Positions 8,601-18,161 of a stretch of DNA of 37,870 bases are shown one piece after another (within the stretch, counting starts at the first letter, position 1; each line of letters starts with the position of its first letter). The stretch lies in contig NZ_DKLM01000143.1 in assembly GCF_002455975.1 (NCBI RefSeq), forward strand, positions 24,418-62,287, written 5' to 3'. A program made the translations under genes and the position numbers. Origin of the DNA: Clostridium sp. UBA6640 (GTDB taxonomy: Bacteria; Bacillota; Clostridia; Clostridiales; Clostridiaceae). Under the pieces are notes generated by a model. It was not told the DNA's origin. It searched no databases and saw nothing but the letters and a program-made list of their open reading frames with translations.

Positions 8601-10382
8601 ATGTTAAAAGATAATAGGGATATGCAAAGATATAAGATAGAGAATGTAAAGATTTTTATAAGAGATACAATAGATGAGCTTTTAAAAAATACTATTGAGG
8701 AAAGGAATTTAACTATAGAAGAATATGAGAAAAAGAAAGTAAGAAAGGAAAAGCTTAATCAATGCTTAAAAAGATGCGGAATAGGTGATTTAGGTGCTAA
8801 AGAATTTGTAAAAAGTTATATAGAAGATTTAATAACAAAAGTGTATGGGATTAATGAAGAAAATATAAACTTTATAATTAATTTTAATAAAGCTACAAGC
8901 CTTACAATACAAGATAAGTTTGAAATAATATTGCATCATTATAAAAAGAGATATGGATACAACGGCTTAAAGATATTAATAAAGGAATATAATTTGGATA
9001 CCTTAAGATATTGGGAAGAAGAGCGAATGTATTTTATTTCACATAATGATATAGAGCTTATATTTAACAAAGAAAGCATAGAATTATGTTTTGAAGATAA
9101 ATTAAAAATTATAACCCAAAGAGTTTATTCAATTTATAAAGGATTAGGTGTAATTGATGAAATTAGAGACATGAGAGTCAATGGCCTATCTTTAGGCGTT
9201 TCAGGAATACCAGAAGACTTTTTATCAAATTCACAAATAGATTTAAGTTCTTTAAGAAGCAGGCTAGAATATATACCAAAAAGTTATGATAGCATCTGGC
9301 TCTATTATGAAGGTAAAGAAATACATCTAAATTTTATGAGCTTTGGAAGCTATAAAGAGCTTGAAAGAGTGTGTAAAAACTCATATAAATTTAATAATCC
9401 AGGTCAATTTTCTCAATCGGATGGTTATATATTTAATACAACTGCTGATAATTGTAGGGTTGTTGTGTTTAGACCACCATTTTGTGAAAGCTGGGTTTGT
9501 TTTATACGTAAATATGATGTTGATGGCAATTTAAAAGAAATCATAAAAGGTGGAAATGCAGAGAAAGTAATAGAGCTAAGTAAATATATGATAAAAGGTT
9601 GTACTAATATTTCAATAACCGGCCAACAAGGAAGTGGTAAGACAACTCTTTTAATAGGACTCGTTAGAGAGATATTACCTACATACACCTTAAGAGTTGC
9701 TGAAAAATTTTTTGAAACTCATTTAAGAATAAAAATGCCTAATAGGAATATTGTAACTATACAAGAAACACCAGATATATCAGGAGATAGGGCTTTGGAT
9801 GTATTAAAGAAAACCAATGGATTAGTAACAATAGTTGGAGAAGTTGCTGAAGACTCAGATGTAAAATACATCGTTAAAGTTGCACAAGTAGCAAGCAAAT
9901 TTACATTATTTACTCATCATGCTAAAAAATTTTCAGACTTAGTTAAATCATTAAGAAATTCCTTATTAAATATTAATATGTTCACCAATGAAAGTGTCGC
10001 AGAAGAACAAATTATAAGTGTTTTAGATTTTGATATTCATCTAGAAATCACCGCAGAAGGACAAAGATATATAGAAAGAATTACAGAATGCATCCCTGTT
10101 GAAGAAGAAAATTTTTCAATGGATTTTCAAAGTTATGGTAACATGAATGAAAAATTAAATGCTTTTATGAAAACTACTGTAGAGTTTTTTGAAAAGATAA
10201 CTATGAAGAAGAAGTATAGAGCTGTTAATATAGTTGAATATAACATAGATAAAGCTAAATATGAGTTTAAAAATAGCATCAGTGAAGAAAGAATAAGAGA
10301 AATGTATAAAAATATGTTAAAAGAAGATAGGGAATCCTTTAAAAAGTTTATTGAAGAATTTTTTAATGAGGAGGTAACATAA
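8601..10382 (+). CDS. TadA/CpaF-family secretion ATPase
   Basis: A 593-residue motor ATPase of the type II/IV secretion (VirB11/TadA/CpaF) superfamily, which powers pilus assembly from the cytoplasmic face. The N-terminal domain has RDMRVNGLSLGVSG near residue 190, like the CpaF N-terminal fold. The P-loop GQQGSGKTT is at 341-349, an Asp/Glu box (TIQETPDISGDRALD) follows, Walker B is LVTIVGE near 409-415, and a THHAKKFSDLVKSLRNSL block matches the conserved histidine region. All core motifs are intact, unlike those of the three preceding ATPase-like proteins, so this is probably the true engine. The C-terminal 80 residues are charged and helical. It lies directly upstream of the platform protein gene, as tadA lies before tadB/tadC. 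Confidence 0.85.
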   Translation: MLKDNRDMQRYKIENVKIFIRDTIDELLKNTIEERNLTIEEYEKKKVRKEKLNQCLKRCGIGDLGAKEFVKSYIEDLITKVYGINEENINFIINFNKATSLTIQDKFEIILHHYKKRYGYNGLKILIKEYNLDTLRYWEEERMYFISHNDIELIFNKESIELCFEDKLKIITQRVYSIYKGLGVIDEIRDMRVNGLSLGVSGIPEDFLSNSQIDLSSLRSRLEYIPKSYDSIWLYYEGKEIHLNFMSFGSYKELERVCKNSYKFNNPGQFSQSDGYIFNTTADNCRVVVFRPPFCESWVCFIRKYDVDGNLKEIIKGGNAEKVIELSKYMIKGCTNISITGQQGSGKTTLLIGLVREILPTYTLRVAEKFFETHLRIKMPNRNIVTIQETPDISGDRALDVLKKTNGLVTIVGEVAEDSDVKYIVKVAQVASKFTLFTHHAKKFSDLVKSLRNSLLNINMFTNESVAEEQIISVLDFDIHLEITAEGQRYIERITECIPVEEENFSMDFQSYGNMNEKLNAFMKTTVEFFEKITMKKKYRAVNIVEYNIDKAKYEFKNSISEERIREMYKNMLKEDRESFKKFIEEFFNEEVT

Positions 10383-10387
10383 ATTCT

Positions 10388-12406
10388 ATGCTAAAAAATT
10401 ATTTAATAATACTATGTATGGTATTAGCTATATTAGCAGTTTGGATACCGATATATTTAATTACAAAATCTAATTCTAACAAAAATAAAAAAAATAATGT
10501 TAAAAAATATAAGTTATTTCTTAAAGCATATGATGTATTAGTTACAATTCCTATAATAGGCAATTCAATATTAAATATAAAAAAATCACTATATGCAAAT
10601 AGTGATAGCAATGAATATATATTGAGATACAAAGCCATAGTTTATTATCTTCTAGGATGGTTTATGACCCTAAGTGTATTTATAACATTATATATTATCT
10701 ATGGTAAAAATCTATATATAACTTGTGTATTGCTTTTTATATCTTATTATTTAAAAACTATATCAATAGATAAACTTATAGGAGATGATACGAAGCTTTT
10801 AAAAGAATTAATTGAGTTTATTAGAGATTTAAAACACCAATTTCATATTAAAAGTGCAGTTAGCGAAGCTATGTATGAATCTATAAATAAGGCAGCACCA
10901 CTTATGGCAGTACAGGGAAAGAAAATGTATGAAGCTATTGAGGATGAAGATGCACTACAAAATTATTATGAGGAATGTTCTAATAAGTACTTGAAAATTG
11001 TAGCAGGATACATTTTCTTAACAAATGAATATGGAGATAAAAGAATAAATGGAATGTCAGTATTCATAAAAAATATGAATTATATTATGAAAGAAGTAAT
11101 GCTAGAAATTTTAAAAAGAGATCAGCTTCGTTATTGGTTAAAAGCTCTTACAGGAATATCTTTAATTCCAATAATATTCCCTAATATAATGGAAAAATGG
11201 ATGAAAAATAATTTTCCTCAGGCCAATTTTTTTTATAATAGTTCTTTGGATATTATAGCTAGAATAATTATATTAACTGTTGCTTTAGTATGTTTTATTG
11301 GATTAAGACAATTGGAAAAATATAATGATAAACAAATTAAGCTAACAGTAAAAGAAAAAAGTTGGGAAAAAGCCTTATTAAAAATTAAACCTATAGAAAG
11401 AATAGTTCACATATCAATGCCTAAACCAAATTCAAGCTATCATCATAAAGCAATAAATCTATTACAACAAGCGGGAAGCTATTTAACTATTGAGTGGTTA
11501 TATCTTAGAAGAATAATTTCAGGACTTTTAGGTTTTATTTTTGTTATTATATCAGTTGTAGCTTTGCAAAGAATCCATATAGACAATGTTTTAAATAACT
11601 CTTCTTATAGATTTATAACTCCTTCTTTTAATAATGTGATAGTTATTGGGAAAGATCAAGTGGATGTAGGAAAATTTGATAGTGAAATTATAGCTAAAGT
11701 TAAAAATGAAGATAAAATATATAAAACTACAACAAAAAATTTAATCAAATATATGAGGGAGTATGGAATTGATGATGACGAGATATTAAAGGAGGCTATT
11801 ATAAGAGTTGAAAATAAGTTAAATTACTTAAATAATCAATATTTTAAGTGGTATCACATCATTTTAGCAATAGTAGTAGGATTTTTTGCTACAGATATAC
11901 CTATATGGGTACTAAAATTTCAAAAAAAGCTTAGGCAAGCTGATATGGATACTGAGGTTTTTCAATTTTATACAATTATATTACTTTTAATGCATCATGA
12001 AAAAGCTTCTATTGAAATGATACTTGAATGGATGGAGAGATTTTCAGATGTATTTAAAAATCCTATAAGAAAGTGCCAAAATAATTTACAAAATGGGATT
12101 GTTGAAGCTTTAGAGCAATTAAAGGAAGATGTAAAATATAAGCCATTTAATAAGATTATTGATAATTTAATTATAAGTGAAAAAATAAAATTATGGGAAG
12201 CATTTGAATCATTAGAAAGTGAAAGAGAATTTTTTGAAGAAGAAAGAAAAGAGCTTAATAAAAGAATAGTCCATGAAAGAGTAAGTTTGGGAGAACTTTT
12301 GGGATTTATTCCAATGTATGTTACTGTAGTAATTTACTTTGTTTTGCCATTGGTGTGGACAAGCTATATAGAATTAGACAATATATTAAACAATTTTAAG
12401 ATTTGA
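10388..12406 (+). CDS. TadB/TadC-like double-length platform membrane protein
   Basis: A 672-residue integral membrane protein. Predicted hydrophobic segments lie at about 4-26, 80-120 (two), 255-270, 293-312, 373-397, 490-510 and 640-662. The second half (from FQFYTIILLLMHHEKASIEMILEWM) follows the GspF/T2SSF cytoplasmic-helix pattern, ending with a conserved C-terminal hydrophobic helix pair. Canonical TadB and TadC are each about 300 residues and are encoded by adjacent genes. Here one polypeptide has roughly both sets of segments, suggesting a fusion or a one-chain platform. It would form the inner-membrane platform engaged by the TadA-like motor. GGAGG lies 12 bases before the ATG, a rather long spacing, and the gene starts six bases after the motor gene stop. 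Confidence 0.7.
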   Translation: MLKNYLIILCMVLAILAVWIPIYLITKSNSNKNKKNNVKKYKLFLKAYDVLVTIPIIGNSILNIKKSLYANSDSNEYILRYKAIVYYLLGWFMTLSVFITLYIIYGKNLYITCVLLFISYYLKTISIDKLIGDDTKLLKELIEFIRDLKHQFHIKSAVSEAMYESINKAAPLMAVQGKKMYEAIEDEDALQNYYEECSNKYLKIVAGYIFLTNEYGDKRINGMSVFIKNMNYIMKEVMLEILKRDQLRYWLKALTGISLIPIIFPNIMEKWMKNNFPQANFFYNSSLDIIARIIILTVALVCFIGLRQLEKYNDKQIKLTVKEKSWEKALLKIKPIERIVHISMPKPNSSYHHKAINLLQQAGSYLTIEWLYLRRIISGLLGFIFVIISVVALQRIHIDNVLNNSSYRFITPSFNNVIVIGKDQVDVGKFDSEIIAKVKNEDKIYKTTTKNLIKYMREYGIDDDEILKEAIIRVENKLNYLNNQYFKWYHIILAIVVGFFATDIPIWVLKFQKKLRQADMDTEVFQFYTIILLLMHHEKASIEMILEWMERFSDVFKNPIRKCQNNLQNGIVEALEQLKEDVKYKPFNKIIDNLIISEKIKLWEAFESLESEREFFEEERKELNKRIVHERVSLGELLGFIPMYVTVVIYFVLPLVWTSYIELDNILNNFKI

Positions 12407-12419
12407 GGGGGACAATATA

Positions 12420-12827
12420 ATGGATAATATTAAAAAAGCAATTATGTTTGCTGTAGGAATTTTAATAACAGTAGGAATTATAGCTATGGGACTTTCCTTC
12501 TATGGAAAAGCAAATAATATGACCAAATCTGCAGATACGAGTCTTAATGATATAACTCAAACCATAAGTAATTCCAAATATACTGAATATGATGGAACAA
12601 CAGTTTCAGGAACACAAGCTATAAATGCCATAAGGCTTTATGCTGACAGCAATTTTACGGTTTCGGTTTCCACAAAAAAAACCACAACAAGCTATAATTC
12701 AGCTACATCTTATAATATAACTGATATTAGTAAATCTGATTATATTGAACCTACGGGAAAGTTTAAATCTAAATTAGAAAAGACAGATAATGATACAGTT
12801 AACAAAATTAAATTAACACAAGAATAG
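12420..12827 (+). CDS. Small pilin-like membrane protein
   Basis: A 135-residue protein with a short basic N-terminus (MDNIKKA) and one hydrophobic helix at about 7-28. The rest is a Thr/Ser/Lys-rich extracellular domain with many beta-prone stretches. Size, topology and position directly after the motor and platform genes match a major pilin or Flp-like subunit. A class III prepilin site of Flp pilins is not evident, and no prepilin peptidase gene is in the window, so processing is unclear. A strong GAGGGGGA site precedes the ATG and a stable hairpin follows the stop, both suiting a highly expressed subunit. Assignment as the structural subunit is inference. Confidence 0.55.
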   Translation: MDNIKKAIMFAVGILITVGIIAMGLSFYGKANNMTKSADTSLNDITQTISNSKYTEYDGTTVSGTQAINAIRLYADSNFTVSVSTKKTTTSYNSATSYNITDISKSDYIEPTGKFKSKLEKTDNDTVNKIKLTQE

Positions 12828-12840
12828 CTTTATAATTTAC

Positions 12841-12865
12841 TTCCCTCACTTTAAAAGTGAGGGAA
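12841..12865 (+). promoter_or_regulatory. Stem-loop after the pilin-like gene
   Basis: A perfect 10-bp G/C-containing stem (12841-12850 with 12856-12865), stable for this AT-rich DNA, between the pilin-like gene and the next gene. No T-tract follows; instead the ribosome binding site AAGGAGG comes six bases later. It is probably an mRNA-stabilising or partial-attenuation hairpin that sets the pilin dose above the downstream subunits. Confidence 0.55.
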
Positions 12866-12882
12866 ATTTATAAGGAGGATTT

Positions 12883-13404
12883 ATGAACAATTCGATTTCC
12901 AAGGTAGTTAGTATAATTATTGCTGTAATTTTAATGGTGATGATTACTTATGATATGTTTTGGATTATAGATAGAATGGTATATAACCAGGTAAATGTAA
13001 TTAATAATAGATTTCAGAAGGAAGTAAGAACTAGAGGTTATATAGATAGAGAAATGTATGATAGTTTTATGAGGGAACTTACAAATACGGGCAGGATTTA
13101 TGACGTAGAGATGCTTCACAGGAGTATTAAATATTATCCATTAAGTGAAGATTTAAAAGAATATACACCTGAAAAGCCTTATAGTATTGAATATTTTAAA
13201 CATAATGAAAATGAAATATTAAATGAAATTTATAACAAGGACAAAAGATATTTGATGAGAATCGGTGATGATTTTACTGTAACTGTTAGAGATAAAGGCA
13301 CTAGAGGAAGTAGGGTACTTTGGAATGTAATGGGTGGAACTAAGGAAAATAATACATTAATATTCTCCACATACGGGGGGATGGTAGAAAATGAAATTAA
13401 CTGA
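12883..13404 (+). CDS. Membrane-anchored minor pilin-like protein
   Basis: A 173-residue protein with a hydrophobic N-terminal helix at about 8-30 (VVSIIIAVILMVMITYDMFW). A helical region containing NVINNRFQKEVRTRGYIDREMYDSFMREL follows, then a beta-rich C-terminal half. The architecture resembles TadE-like or pseudopilin subunits: one anchor and an exported body. I do not recognise a named family with certainty; a clostridial DUF found next to TadA-like genes is likely. The start has AAGGAGG seven bases upstream. The last 14 bases overlap the next gene, which implies translational coupling and a stoichiometric partner. Confidence 0.5.
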   Translation: MNNSISKVVSIIIAVILMVMITYDMFWIIDRMVYNQVNVINNRFQKEVRTRGYIDREMYDSFMRELTNTGRIYDVEMLHRSIKYYPLSEDLKEYTPEKPYSIEYFKHNENEILNEIYNKDKRYLMRIGDDFTVTVRDKGTRGSRVLWNVMGGTKENNTLIFSTYGGMVENEIN

Positions 13405-14365
13405 TTTATTTGTGGTTATTTTAATAGTTATAGGAGTTGTATCAATTCCAGTTGGAGTTAAACAAAAGAGAATGATAGAATCAGAAGCGTTGAAAGTAAG
13501 ATACAACGAAATAATTGATAATGCAGTAAAAGACTCAGCAAAGACATTATTAGATCCAATAGATAATGAATCAATAGAAACTTTAGGAGAAGGAAAAAAT
13601 ATAAATTTTAAAACTACTAATTTAAATTTAGATAAAGCTCTATGGAGATTTTATCAGAGTATGTTTTTAAATCTTAATATTGAAAACGACTATATGAAGC
13701 AGCAGGCTTTTTTAGATAAAGTGCCTATAAAGTTAACTGTAGGCTATGATGGGTACTATATAAATACTTGGACAGAAGTTATTGAAAATGGTAAAAACAA
13801 AGTTAAAGAAATATGGCAACCTAAAAAAGAATTTTTATATTACGATAATAAGAATAATATAAAAGTTAACCTTACATTAGATGATTTTGTTTATGTTACA
13901 GATATGAATACAAATGAAAAATTACAAGGTAAACAAGAAGAATTTAAAGATAAATATAAAAATATGCTTTTTAGTGATAAATTTGATCAAATGCGAAGGC
14001 AAATAATAGTTGATTCCATAAGAAAGGACTTAGAATATTATAGTAGTTTAAATAATGAGATAGCATTAAAGAATGGATGGGGTTATACTCTTAAACTACC
14101 ACTAATAGATGAAAAAGCAATTAATGATATAACTTTTATAGCTTTTTTTCAAGGGCTGCCGCTTAATGGAATTGAGCTTTATAATACCTATGGCTTTGGT
14201 GTAGCTAGAGTAGTAAGAAATCATAATGTTTATGGAAACGAAGAAAGTGGAGTCAAATATTATCATACTGACAAATGTAATAATAAAACTAATTCAGATG
14301 TAATATTTGATAGTCCTATTGATGCTTGTAAAAATGGTTATTATCCCCATCCTTTATGTAATTAG
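13391..14365 (+). CDS. Membrane-anchored exported protein of the pilus-like operon
   Basis: A 324-residue protein with an N-terminal hydrophobic segment (LFVVILIVIGVVSIPVGV, about 6-23) and a large exported domain. It starts 14 bases inside the preceding gene, preceded by GGGGGG/GGTAG-type purines at about 13376-13385. The C-terminal region contains several cysteines (CNNK, DACKNGYYPHPLCN), which could form disulfides or bind metal; exported cysteine pairs are uncommon in clostridia. No catalytic motif is visible. By position and topology it is a minor subunit or assembly factor of the same machine. Family not recognised. Confidence 0.45.
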   Translation: MKLTDLFVVILIVIGVVSIPVGVKQKRMIESEALKVRYNEIIDNAVKDSAKTLLDPIDNESIETLGEGKNINFKTTNLNLDKALWRFYQSMFLNLNIENDYMKQQAFLDKVPIKLTVGYDGYYINTWTEVIENGKNKVKEIWQPKKEFLYYDNKNNIKVNLTLDDFVYVTDMNTNEKLQGKQEEFKDKYKNMLFSDKFDQMRRQIIVDSIRKDLEYYSSLNNEIALKNGWGYTLKLPLIDEKAINDITFIAFFQGLPLNGIELYNTYGFGVARVVRNHNVYGNEESGVKYYHTDKCNNKTNSDVIFDSPIDACKNGYYPHPLCN

Positions 14366-14406
14366 ATTGGGATATATAAAATAGAGAGAAATGAGAGGGA
14401 TATGTT

Positions 14407-15549
14407 ATGTTAAATAAAAAAAATTTTACTAAATTAATAGCATTAGGACTTTTAGGAGTGTCTTTATTAGGATTTGCTCCAGAAGTAAAGGCAGAAGCAA
14501 ATGATGGATTTACTAAGTCATCCTATGGATACAATATAAAAAGATTAGAGGGGAAAGATAGATTTGAGACTGCAATATCAGTATCAAATGAATTTAAAAG
14601 ATTATCAGACAAAAATAATGAGAAGGTAGAAAATGTAGTTCTTGCAAACGCATTTGATTATCCAGACTCAATAGCTTCAGCACCATTATCTAAGATTTAT
14701 AATGCACCATTACTTTTAACTGAAAAAGATAAGTTAAATATTAAAACAGAGGTACAACTTAAAAAGCTTAAAATCAAAAAAGTATTTATAGTAGGCGGGA
14801 CTGGTGTAGTTTCTCAAAATGTAGAAAATAAACTTAAATCAATGGGAATTACAGTAGAAAGATTAGCAGGAGAGAATAGATACCAAACATCTTTAAAAAT
14901 AGCAAATAAGGTTTTAGATTATCGTTTAGCAAATGCACCAATAGATTTTACAGGATACAAATATAAATCTATATTTTTAGTAGATGGATATAGATTTACT
15001 GATGCTTTAACATTAGCAGGAATGTCAGGACGTAATGATACAGCTATAGTATTGTTACCTTCAAATGAAGTAAAAATAGATGATGTTAAAGGGTTAAGAG
15101 AACTTATAGATAAAGCAGCAGAAGGTCAAAACTATAAAGAAATCCCTACAGAAAAATTAGGAATATATTCTTTTTTACCGTACTTTAATGAGGATTTTTT
15201 AGAGAATCTTCCTAATTGTTATATGCATGGAGCAAATGAAAATAAATATACTTCAAATCTTGGGATAAATAATCTGAATGAAGCTATGCTAAGAAATGAT
15301 GATAATGTGATGATGGCTACAGGTGAAAATTTTCCAGATGCCCTAGCTGGTGGAGCTTTAGCCGCCAAACTAAATATGCCGGTTGTTTTTACAGGAGATA
15401 ATCTAAAAGAAACTTTTAAAAATGATGCTAGTGGGAATCTTAAAAAGAATTTATTAGACCAATATAGGGATACTAAAAATGTTTATTTAGTTGGTGGAAA
15501 AGCTATAGTTAAGGATGGAGCAGAGAAAAAATTAAAAGGGGTTGACTAG
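14407..15549 (+). CDS. CWB2 cell-wall-binding repeat protein
   Basis: A 380-residue secreted protein. The signal peptide covers about 1-29 (basic start, ALGLLGVSLLGFA core, cleavage near KA-E). The mature part is almost wholly cell-wall-binding repeat 2 modules: KRLEGKDRFETAISVS with VVLANAFDYPDSIASAP and KKVFIVGGTGVVS, then VERLAGENRYQTSLKIA, and a third unit with NVMMATGENFPDALAGGALAA and NVYLVGGKAIV. CWB2 modules bind wall polymers non-covalently in clostridial surface proteins such as the Clostridioides S-layer family. Usually they flank a functional domain, but here nothing else is present, so it may be a wall-embedded collar or anchor for the pilus-like machine. Its stop lies just before the adhesin start, which implies coupled translation. 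Confidence 0.85.
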   Translation: MLNKKNFTKLIALGLLGVSLLGFAPEVKAEANDGFTKSSYGYNIKRLEGKDRFETAISVSNEFKRLSDKNNEKVENVVLANAFDYPDSIASAPLSKIYNAPLLLTEKDKLNIKTEVQLKKLKIKKVFIVGGTGVVSQNVENKLKSMGITVERLAGENRYQTSLKIANKVLDYRLANAPIDFTGYKYKSIFLVDGYRFTDALTLAGMSGRNDTAIVLLPSNEVKIDDVKGLRELIDKAAEGQNYKEIPTEKLGIYSFLPYFNEDFLENLPNCYMHGANENKYTSNLGINNLNEAMLRNDDNVMMATGENFPDALAGGALAAKLNMPVVFTGDNLKETFKNDASGNLKKNLLDQYRDTKNVYLVGGKAIVKDGAEKKLKGVD

Positions 15550-15553
15550 AAAC

Positions 15554-18161
15554 GTGAAAAAAAGGTCAAAATTTTTGTTTTTAGTTTTATCCTTAGTATT
15601 TTTAATAAATATTTTCGGAACTACTCAGGTGTTTGCTTCAGATGACTTTGGTTATATAGACATAGAATATCTTGATATAGATACAGGACAGCATGTAGCA
15701 CCATTTAGAACACAACCAGTAAAATTAGATGGAAAGTCTTATGTAGATGAGACAGCAAGTCCTGCTTCAGTATCAGGGTATGTTTGTCAATATGCAATTC
15801 AAGATGGTATTAAAAAAAGTCCTCAAGACGCGGTTGTACATGTAACGGAAGGCTCTCGGTCGAAAGTAACTTTTTATTATAAAGCAAGTTCTAAAACTAG
15901 AACTGTAAAATATTATGGAGTGCTAATTGGAACAGGTGAAATTTTCAATGTTAAACAGAAATCTGTTGAGATTATCGGAAGCACTGTAAATGTAGAAACT
16001 GCTGCACCTACACCAACTAATCCTAACTGGAAGTTTAAATATTCTACGATTGGTAAAGGTGGTAGTAAAAGTAGTTCAGAGAATGTTACAGTTGAAGTTA
16101 AAGACAATGATGTAGAAGTTTACTATTGGTTTGAACCGTCATATGGAGAAGCCGAAGTAATGCTTACTATAGTAAATAATGAACTTGATAGCTCAGGTAA
16201 ATTTGTTAAAAATCAAGAAAATGGTAAGGATTTCTTCGGAAGGGAGGACAAAAAATTCAAAGTAGATGGAAGTGAAAATATAACTGTATCTTCTCCAAAA
16301 GATAGAAAAGAGGGATTAGAATTTGTGTATGCAGTAGTTGAGCATAATCAAGGAAATCCAAACGATGCTATTAATAATCATATAGACAAGTTCTATTCAC
16401 AAACAATTAATTTCGAAATAACAACAATATCCACAAATTGGTACGTACACTTCTATTATATACTTAAAGGAAGTAACCCAGGTGATGGGGGTGTAACTAC
16501 AGATCCTAATGGTGGGAAAATAATATTCAATCCAAACGAAACCGATTGGGTAAATTTAGGAAAGACAGGTGAGGGTACTGGTAGATATCCTATAGAAGTC
16601 AAATATGATGGTGAAAACCCTGCTATTGGACAAGGGAGTGTTGTTTGGCATCACTATGAGGAAGGTGAACCTGAAACAATTTTAGTAGGAAATCCACCAG
16701 TTGAAGTACAAGTTCCAGGAACGCCAATAGAAATGGATCATTCTGAAACATTTGATGTTAGATTTCCACTGGATAACATTACAGTAACAGGAGATGGCAA
16801 CGGAAGTTTCGGAGGTGATGGAGGAACTGTATATATTGAAAAAGAAGGAGAAGGTCTAAAATTAGAAGCTACAGGAAGATGGGGACAAGCCGAATATAGT
16901 GAGCCTTCACCACCTGATGGACATGATACTCTTTCAGGCATGGATATTCCTAATGCACCACCTGATCCAAAAGGTCAATCAGGATTATATAATATAGACT
17001 GGACAAAGCCTGAAATTCATATTGATAATCCACAATCAAAGTGGGTTAAAGATCCAGTACCTTATCCAGTAAAGGTAGCTGTAGATGATGACCTTTCAGG
17101 ATTTGCAAATGGTAGTGTAGATGTTACTGACTCTAGCCATTATGGTAGAAATAATAGTGATAGCCTACCACATGCAGAAAAGAGTTATAGTAAAACTGTA
17201 ATGTTACATGATGGAATGTATAAAATTGCTGTAAATGCAGTTGATAGAGCTACAAATGATAATGCAGATAGTAAGAGTACCTATTATATTGATGGAACAG
17301 ATCCAGAGGTAGAGTTTAATATTAAGCCAGGAATATTTTCAGTAGAAAATGGAGCTGTAAGGAAACCTAGTAAAAAGGGTATAGATGACGGATTCTATGG
17401 AGAGTTAACAGCCTCTGATAATCTTTCAGGAGTAGCTAAAATTCAGTATGGATGGACATTTGAAAATAAAAAGAATGATGTAGAATACGAAGTAATCTAC
17501 ACAAGCCCATATACTTATACTGATAGATACCAGGAAAGAATTAAAAAGGAAATAGAAAAACCTGTTGGAGACAATTTGTATCTTCATATAGAGCTATGGG
17601 ATACAGCAGGTAACTATACTTATAAAGTATTCGGACCATATGAAGATCCTATAAAACTAAGAGATTTTCAAGTTACAGATGTTAGAGATCCTAAATGGCA
17701 AGAAGTATTTTGGAAGGATACTAAGCCTACAGGAGTACATTTTAAAGCAGATAAATTACCACTTGATAATACAAGTAATCCTATATATAAAAATGCTGAT
17801 ATGAAAAAAGGATATGCCTTTTATTTTGACGTGACCAGTGAATACTTATATAGGGAAGAAGATAAAATTGTAATTACACCTACCTTATATTGGGTAAAAG
17901 ATGATAAAAGAATTCCAGTAGATATGTATTATCAGCTTAATAATAATCCTTTTATAAAAATGGGAAGTGATGAAGATACAATAAAGCTTCATATGAAAGT
18001 TAAGGGAAAGAAAACTGCTATAGGAGAACTTTCAGAACTTATTCTTAAAAAGCCAGTGCGAATATGCAAAGGTAGAGAATGGTTAGGTATAGGTGGATGG
18101 AAACATAAATATCCTGCTGATGTTCAATATAAGGATGGTAAAGAACAATATTGGTATGGTA
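15554..18161 (+). CDS. Large secreted adhesin-like protein, exon 1 (gene interrupted by group II intron)
   Basis: The 5' part of a gene interrupted at 18162 by a group II intron; its 3' part is 20817-21094. Spliced, it encodes 961 residues. The chosen GTG start at 15554 follows AAAAGGGG by 12 bases and gives a clean signal peptide (about 1-28, ending VFA-S); a TTG at 15542 abuts the ribosome binding site and is unlikely. The mature N-terminus has a MucBP-like module (GYIDIEYLDIDTGQHVAP), followed by further beta-rich modules. A Gly/Pro-rich linker is near 400-470. Two Ig-like modules follow, with DWTKPEIHIDNP...DDLSGF and DGTDPEVEF...DNLSGVAK. It has no LPxTG motif or membrane anchor, so attachment probably relies on the pilus or CWB2 neighbour. 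Read without splicing, the frame stops at 18176-18178 after five intron-encoded codons. Confidence 0.75.

Noticed and set aside
14366..14406. Cyclic di-GMP riboswitch before the CWB2 gene
   Set aside because: The spacer is only 41 bases and carries none of the conserved GEMM-type motifs.
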